A stretch of 64,000 bases of DNA from Sclerotinia nivalis (lineage: Eukaryota; Ascomycota; Leotiomycetes; Helotiales; Sclerotiniaceae): assembly GCA_029531795.1 (NCBI GenBank), contig JAPEIS010000004.1, forward strand, positions 1,364,001-1,428,000, in the 5' to 3' direction. Below are positions 60,166 to 64,000 of this stretch, piece by piece; position 1 is the first letter of the stretch; each line of letters opens with the position of its first letter. The notes beneath the pieces are model-generated. The model was given only the letters and a program-made list of their open reading frames with translations. It was not told the origin of the DNA and did not search any database. Made by a program: the position numbers and the translations under genes.

Positions 60166-61201
60166 ATGGAAGCTCAACATGGACACAGCGCAGCTTGCTG
60201 CAATATCCCACCCATTGTATCCAAAGGATATGAGCACAAGGGAAAATATGAGACCATTGGTGGTCTAAAAACTTGTAAGTATTCCAATGGGTCGAATTTC
60301 CAAACATATCTACTACTCTACACTTGAACACTCTCTTATTCCCCCTTCTCCTCTCAACTCCAGCTAACCCACCCATAGATGTCACCGGCCCCGCAGATGC
60401 AACAAAGGCCATCTTCTTGATCTTCGACATCTTCGGCTTCTATCCCCAAACCCTCCAAGGTGCTGATATCCTCGCCAATTCCGACGAACACAATAAATAC
60501 CTCGTCTTTATGCCAGATCTTTTCGAGGGAAACCCCGCCGATATCAGTTGGTACCCACCTGATAGTGAGGAGAAGCAAAAGAAGTTAGGGAACTTCTTTC
60601 AAACGACAGGATTGCCCCCAAAGGCTGCGGAAAGAGTCCCGGGCTTGGTGAAGACGATGGGGGAGAAGTATACATCGATTGAGAAGTGGGCTATGCTTGG
60701 GGTGAGTGTTTTCCTACTTGGTAGGAATTGAGTTGGGTGGAATGGAACTAAACGTCTGCGGTTCAAGAATCTGGGCTAACGCTTGTGATAAATAGTTCTG
60801 TTGGGGAGGTAAAATTGTTTCCCTCACTACCTCTGCTCCTTCCAACCCTTTCGTCGTGGCTGCCGAGTGTCACCCAGCAATGGTCGATTCAAAAGATGCG
60901 GTGAATATTAAGATTCCGCTTATTATGCTAGCATCGAAGGATGAGGATGTAGAGGAGGTCAAGAAGTTTGAGGCGAATCTTACGGGAGAGAAACATGTTC
61001 AGACTTTTAAGGATCAGATTCATGGGTATGTTTCCCGTGATACTTTCTGTGAAGCCTTGAGGTGTGTAGGGAGTGCACTTTACTAATTTTGGATATAGAT
61101 TCATGGCCGCACGATCGGATCTCGAAAATGAGAGGGTCAAGAGCGAGTATGAGAGGGGTTATAAGACGGTTATTGAGTTCTTCGGGAAACATTTCAAGTA
61201 G
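60166..61201 (+). CDS. dienelactone hydrolase-family protein
   Basis: Four exons: 60166-60274, 60379-60701, 60796-61025 and 61099-61201 (introns 104, 94 and 73 bases, all GT-AG), encode 254 aa, the normal length. The N-terminus has SAACCNIPPIVSKGYEHKG, typical of fungal members. The alpha/beta-hydrolase core shows IFDIFGFYP and the nucleophile Cys146 in GFCWGG, with the acid Asp193 in LASKDEDV and His220 in QIHGF completing the Cys-Asp-His triad. The family hydrolyses dienelactones in aromatic breakdown, but many fungal paralogues have unknown substrates. It is cytosolic by lack of a signal peptide. It is convergent with the Dabb-domain gene (465 bases between stops), so no shared promoter is implied. 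Confidence 0.92.
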
Positions 61202-61666
61202 GAGCTTTCTTTTTACTTTTTGTGGGTGGTTGAATAAATCAAGAAAGTTCGCTGAGGTTTGTAGTGTCAATAAAAGTGGCGGGGCGAGACTGTGATAGGA
61301 GTCCGGTCAATATTCATTTGTATAGTGCACTTTGCTGTTTGCGACACACTGGGCATCTTGTAATACGTCAAATTCTCTGGAGACTTTTGCTTCACGCTAG
61401 CCAAGTCTGCGAAGCTCGCTGCTAGAATACCTGAATGTTTAGCTTACGGGGATTTTCAATCATTTCGTCCATTTACAACGTTTAGATGTTGTGCTACGAG
61501 TCGCTGCCTTTGTATGCATTGTTATTGCGAATATCTGTGATGCTATTTTAGCGCCATCGATATAAATCATAAGCTTTCCTTTTATATCCATTCTCAACCA
61601 CATAGTTCTTCATAACCGCGCCTCGTTTCCCCCGTTCCCTATTCACCCTTTACCAAAACCACAACC
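61202..61666. other. convergent intergenic region
   Basis: The 3' regions of two convergent genes; no additional gene seen. Confidence 0.6.
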
Positions 61667-62077
61667 CTAAGCAACAACACTCGGCTCATAAAACACACAA
61701 CACACTCCCTCGACCCCCAATGTCTTCACCTCAGCCTTAAACCATCGATGCGCTTCACAGGAATCCTCATAGTATTTCATATCTTCCAAATTCTTGAATT
61801 CGGTTTTCGCAACGATGGAGTAGCCTTGCGTGCGTGGATCGTTGGGTTGAGATTCGCCCGCTTGGAGGGAGAGGATGTAGGGGGTTGAGTTCTGGGGGGT
61901 GGGAGGTGCGTGTTAGTAGGGGAGTGGTGTGAGGGGTGAGGGTAGGAGGAGGGGAAGGGAAGGGATAATAGATACCTTGACGGCGGTTTTGGATAGCGTT
62001 TCGTAGTTTTTGAGGAGGGTGTCCCGCGAGGCTTGGGTTGGGACTTTGAACATGGTTATGCGGATTATTCCTGCCAT
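61667..62077 (-). CDS. stress-response A/B barrel (Dabb) protein
   Basis: Two exons: 62077-61976 and 61891-61667, intron 61892-61975 (GTATCT..CCCAG), encode 108 aa. The product starts MAGIIRITMFKVP, continues with a helix (LLKNYETLSKTAVK) and strands (TPYILSLQAGES; GYSIVAKTEF), then YYEDSCEAHRWFKAEV, ending in EGVCCVFYEPSVVA. This beta-alpha-beta-beta-alpha order and length are those of the dimeric alpha-beta barrel (Dabb) family. Some members are stress-induced; others act as small cyclases or as EthD-like proteins, so the reaction is undetermined. Neither exon exceeds 75 codons. Confidence 0.85.
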
Positions 62078-63243
62078 TGTTGCTGTTCGAAAGAAATCTG
62101 GAGGATTGGGGTGTAGGCTTTTTGATTTCAGCTGTGAAGGCCTCTCAAGTGATTGTTGATTGGATATTAGATTTCAGATATGACGTCAATTCGTGAAGAG
62201 AAAGAGAAAGAGAAGAGATTCGAAGCAGAGCTTGGCTTGGGATACGTTTATATAACCACCTATCAAAATATATTATGTCCGGCTGGGACTAGCAAGCTGT
62301 CCAAGCATGCATGCATGCCACCAATTGATAAAGTATTATGGATACCTCCCTGCTTCGGATGACGAGTACAAACTTATGATCGGAATTATCAGTCAAGTGA
62401 TCAGATTGGCTAGAAATAAGATATCAATGCGAACAACTCGAGTATCAGGAGCGAGTTTGAGCGCTGGGTGGGGCAGTGATGGGGTTGTGTGTGGTGGGTC
62501 GGAATAGATCGAGAGAGGGGTTTGTGGAGGCGGAAATGTTTCCGCTGAGATGGGGATGCGATGGAGAATTGAGAGTTGGAAAATATATTGAGTTAATCAT
62601 GATGGATTTCTTGAAACCTGTGGTTAGGTTTTTTTTCACAGTGTAGTGATTTTATCAGTTCTATTGTCAAAGTTGAACAATGGCGGGGTAGGTAGGCATT
62701 GGGAATTTGGAACACCATAAAATTGGGCGAGATTCACTCACCAACTCTGGTTGATTAAAGGCATTGATAAGACATATCGAATCAAATATCATCCTGCACG
62801 AATAAACCATCTATTGGTGAGGGGGGTGGCTTCCAGGGGTGACAACTTATTGGATCCATCGTGTTTCGATGAGAGAGATCAATAAAACTCTGCAATGTCC
62901 CTTCTTATCCATACAAAAGCGTGTAATCTCAAGGATTATTGGTGAGATGGATACATTGAACATGCATGTTGCCATGAAACAAGGCTGCCTGCAGGGCATT
63001 CAGAGTAGGATCGTTTGCCAACCAGTTAGGCTTTAGGGCTTTGCTGGAGGGTAAGGCGTGCAGCCCCAGCCTCACTGCAGCTATAATTGAAGGAATACCC
63101 CGCAATGAGGTATGAAACATTGCTGCATATACATTTGGTATCAATGGTGTCGGGCTTCTCATTTCATCAGCATCACTCCTGATTCACCGAAAGATATCAC
63201 CTTGATCCGAAAATTGTATCTCACAGGAGATTAACTTGCAATC
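62078..63243. other. intergenic spacer
   Basis: No firm gene between the divergent Dabb and BTB genes. A minus-strand ATG frame of 77 codons (62929-63162) is unrecognised. A TGCA-rich patch (GCATGCATGCATGCC) is at about 62306-62320. Confidence 0.55.
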
Positions 63244-64000
63244 ATGTCGGACGCTCTCGACGCGATTCGAGCCCTGTACGACACGGGCAAATATTCAGAT
63301 ATGAAAATCCGTTGCGAGGATAAAGTGTTCGATGTTCATCGTGCAGTGATCTGTATGCGATCACCGGTGATCGCTGCAGCTATGGATGATGATCGCTGGG
63401 TACGTAACATCCAAAATCGAGGATAATGTGCACCTTCTGATGAAGCATTAGGAAGAAGCTGCGAAGGGCGAATATCATATGAGTGATGATGAGCTGCCAG
63501 TTGTGGAAGCCATGATTCATTATTTGTACCTTAGAACATATGATGATCAGGTAACCCTAGCGCCTAAAGCTTCGGGCAGTAATTCACAGCTTAGAGTTGG
63601 AAAAGCCAAGTTGCCGCCGAGTCCACCTACACCAGAATCTAAACCAAAACCCAAACCCGAACCCGAATTCGAATTAGATACATGGGGCGGACGAGGCAAC
63701 CTCACTTGGAACAACCGAGTACTCGCTCACACAGGAGGCAGGGTTCCTGAAGTGACACCAGTTTCGCTACCTTCATCACTGCTCTTCAACGCTAAGGTCT
63801 ACATCATCGCCGATAAATATATGATCCCAGCACTCAAGAGTCTAGCATGTGAGAAGTGTTCCAAAAGTTTAGAAGAACATTGGAACACGTCAGAGTTTTC
63901 TGCTGCTGCGGAATTACTCTGGGAAAACACCCCAAGCTCTGATATGCTGCTTAGGGACTCTGTGGTTACAGCTGCTGCGAGTCACATTAACGTGTTACTT
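63244..64000 (+). CDS. BTB/POZ-domain protein, 3' end beyond window
   Basis: Exon 1 63244-63399, intron 63400-63451 (GTACGT..TTAG), exon 2 from 63452 open to the window end (183 codons so far). The N-terminal BTB fold is recognisable: GKYSDMKIRCEDKVFDVHRAVICMRSPVIAAAM, split here by position (residues about 15-48), then after the splice the acidic DDELPVVEAMIHYLYLRTYDD. A Pro/Lys/Glu linker (KPKPKPEPEFE) precedes KVYIIADKYMIPALKSLACEK, the usual end of fungal BTB domains. These proteins mediate dimerisation or cullin-3 adaptor contacts; fungal paralogues of this kind are numerous and mostly uncharacterised. The C-terminus is missing because the window ends. Confidence 0.88.

Noticed and set aside
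1..64000. CRISPR array, bacterial operon or phage signals
   Set aside because: Spliced genes and fungal protein families throughout; no spaced direct-repeat array of CRISPR type is present.

Overview
The window looks like nuclear DNA of a filamentous ascomycete. Its protein genes carry short GT-AG introns of 45 to 195 bases with CTAAC/CTAAT-like branch sites, there is an intron-bearing tRNA, and the recognised proteins are fungal: MtfA, Chs4/Skt5, Cbp4, Vps62 and a DHA1 transporter. A leotiomycete such as a Sclerotinia or Botrytis relative is my best guess. That is inference; no marker in the window settles it.

Layout. 1-13 kb is gene-poor and holds one clear gene, the C2H2 regulator mtfA (minus, 4.0-5.2 kb). 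A small possible two-exon gene lies just downstream of it, and about 8 kb with nothing convincing lies upstream. 13-27 kb has a secreted SGNH/CE2-like esterase (minus, 15.8-17.2), a BLOC-1 CNL1-like coiled-coil protein (plus, 18.5-19.1), the chitin synthase activator Chs4/Skt5 (minus, 20.3-23.8) and the mitochondrial assembly factor Cbp4 (plus, 25.7-26.4). A tRNA-Arg(ACG) with a 27-base intron sits at 27.3 kb. 27.4-35.1 kb has no clear gene but is rich in polypyrimidine tracts, microsatellites, a degenerate tandem repeat and a candidate solo LTR.

35-49 kb is the second gene cluster: a Vps62-family protein (35.2-36.8), a dynamin/Mx-like GTPase broken by a retroposon-like insertion with a 13-base target duplication (39.6-43.1), a DHA1 MFS transporter (44.2-45.9) and a transaldolase-family gene with six exons (47.7-49.0). 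49-55 kb is a second poor region and contains an apparent decayed fragment of an Rds1/ferritin-like protein. 55-64 kb holds a hypothetical gene with a damaged splice acceptor, a long SH3 protein, a dienelactone hydrolase convergent with a small Dabb (A/B barrel) protein, and the 5' part of a BTB/POZ gene that runs off the end.

The genes do not form an obvious biosynthetic cluster. They are mostly housekeeping or trafficking functions (cell wall, mitochondrion, vacuole/endosome, actin) separated by transposon-scarred, low-complexity spacers. The most striking observation is the clean, recent-looking insertion in the dynamin-like gene: both duplicated target copies are intact, and the original reading frame is exactly recovered across the junction.
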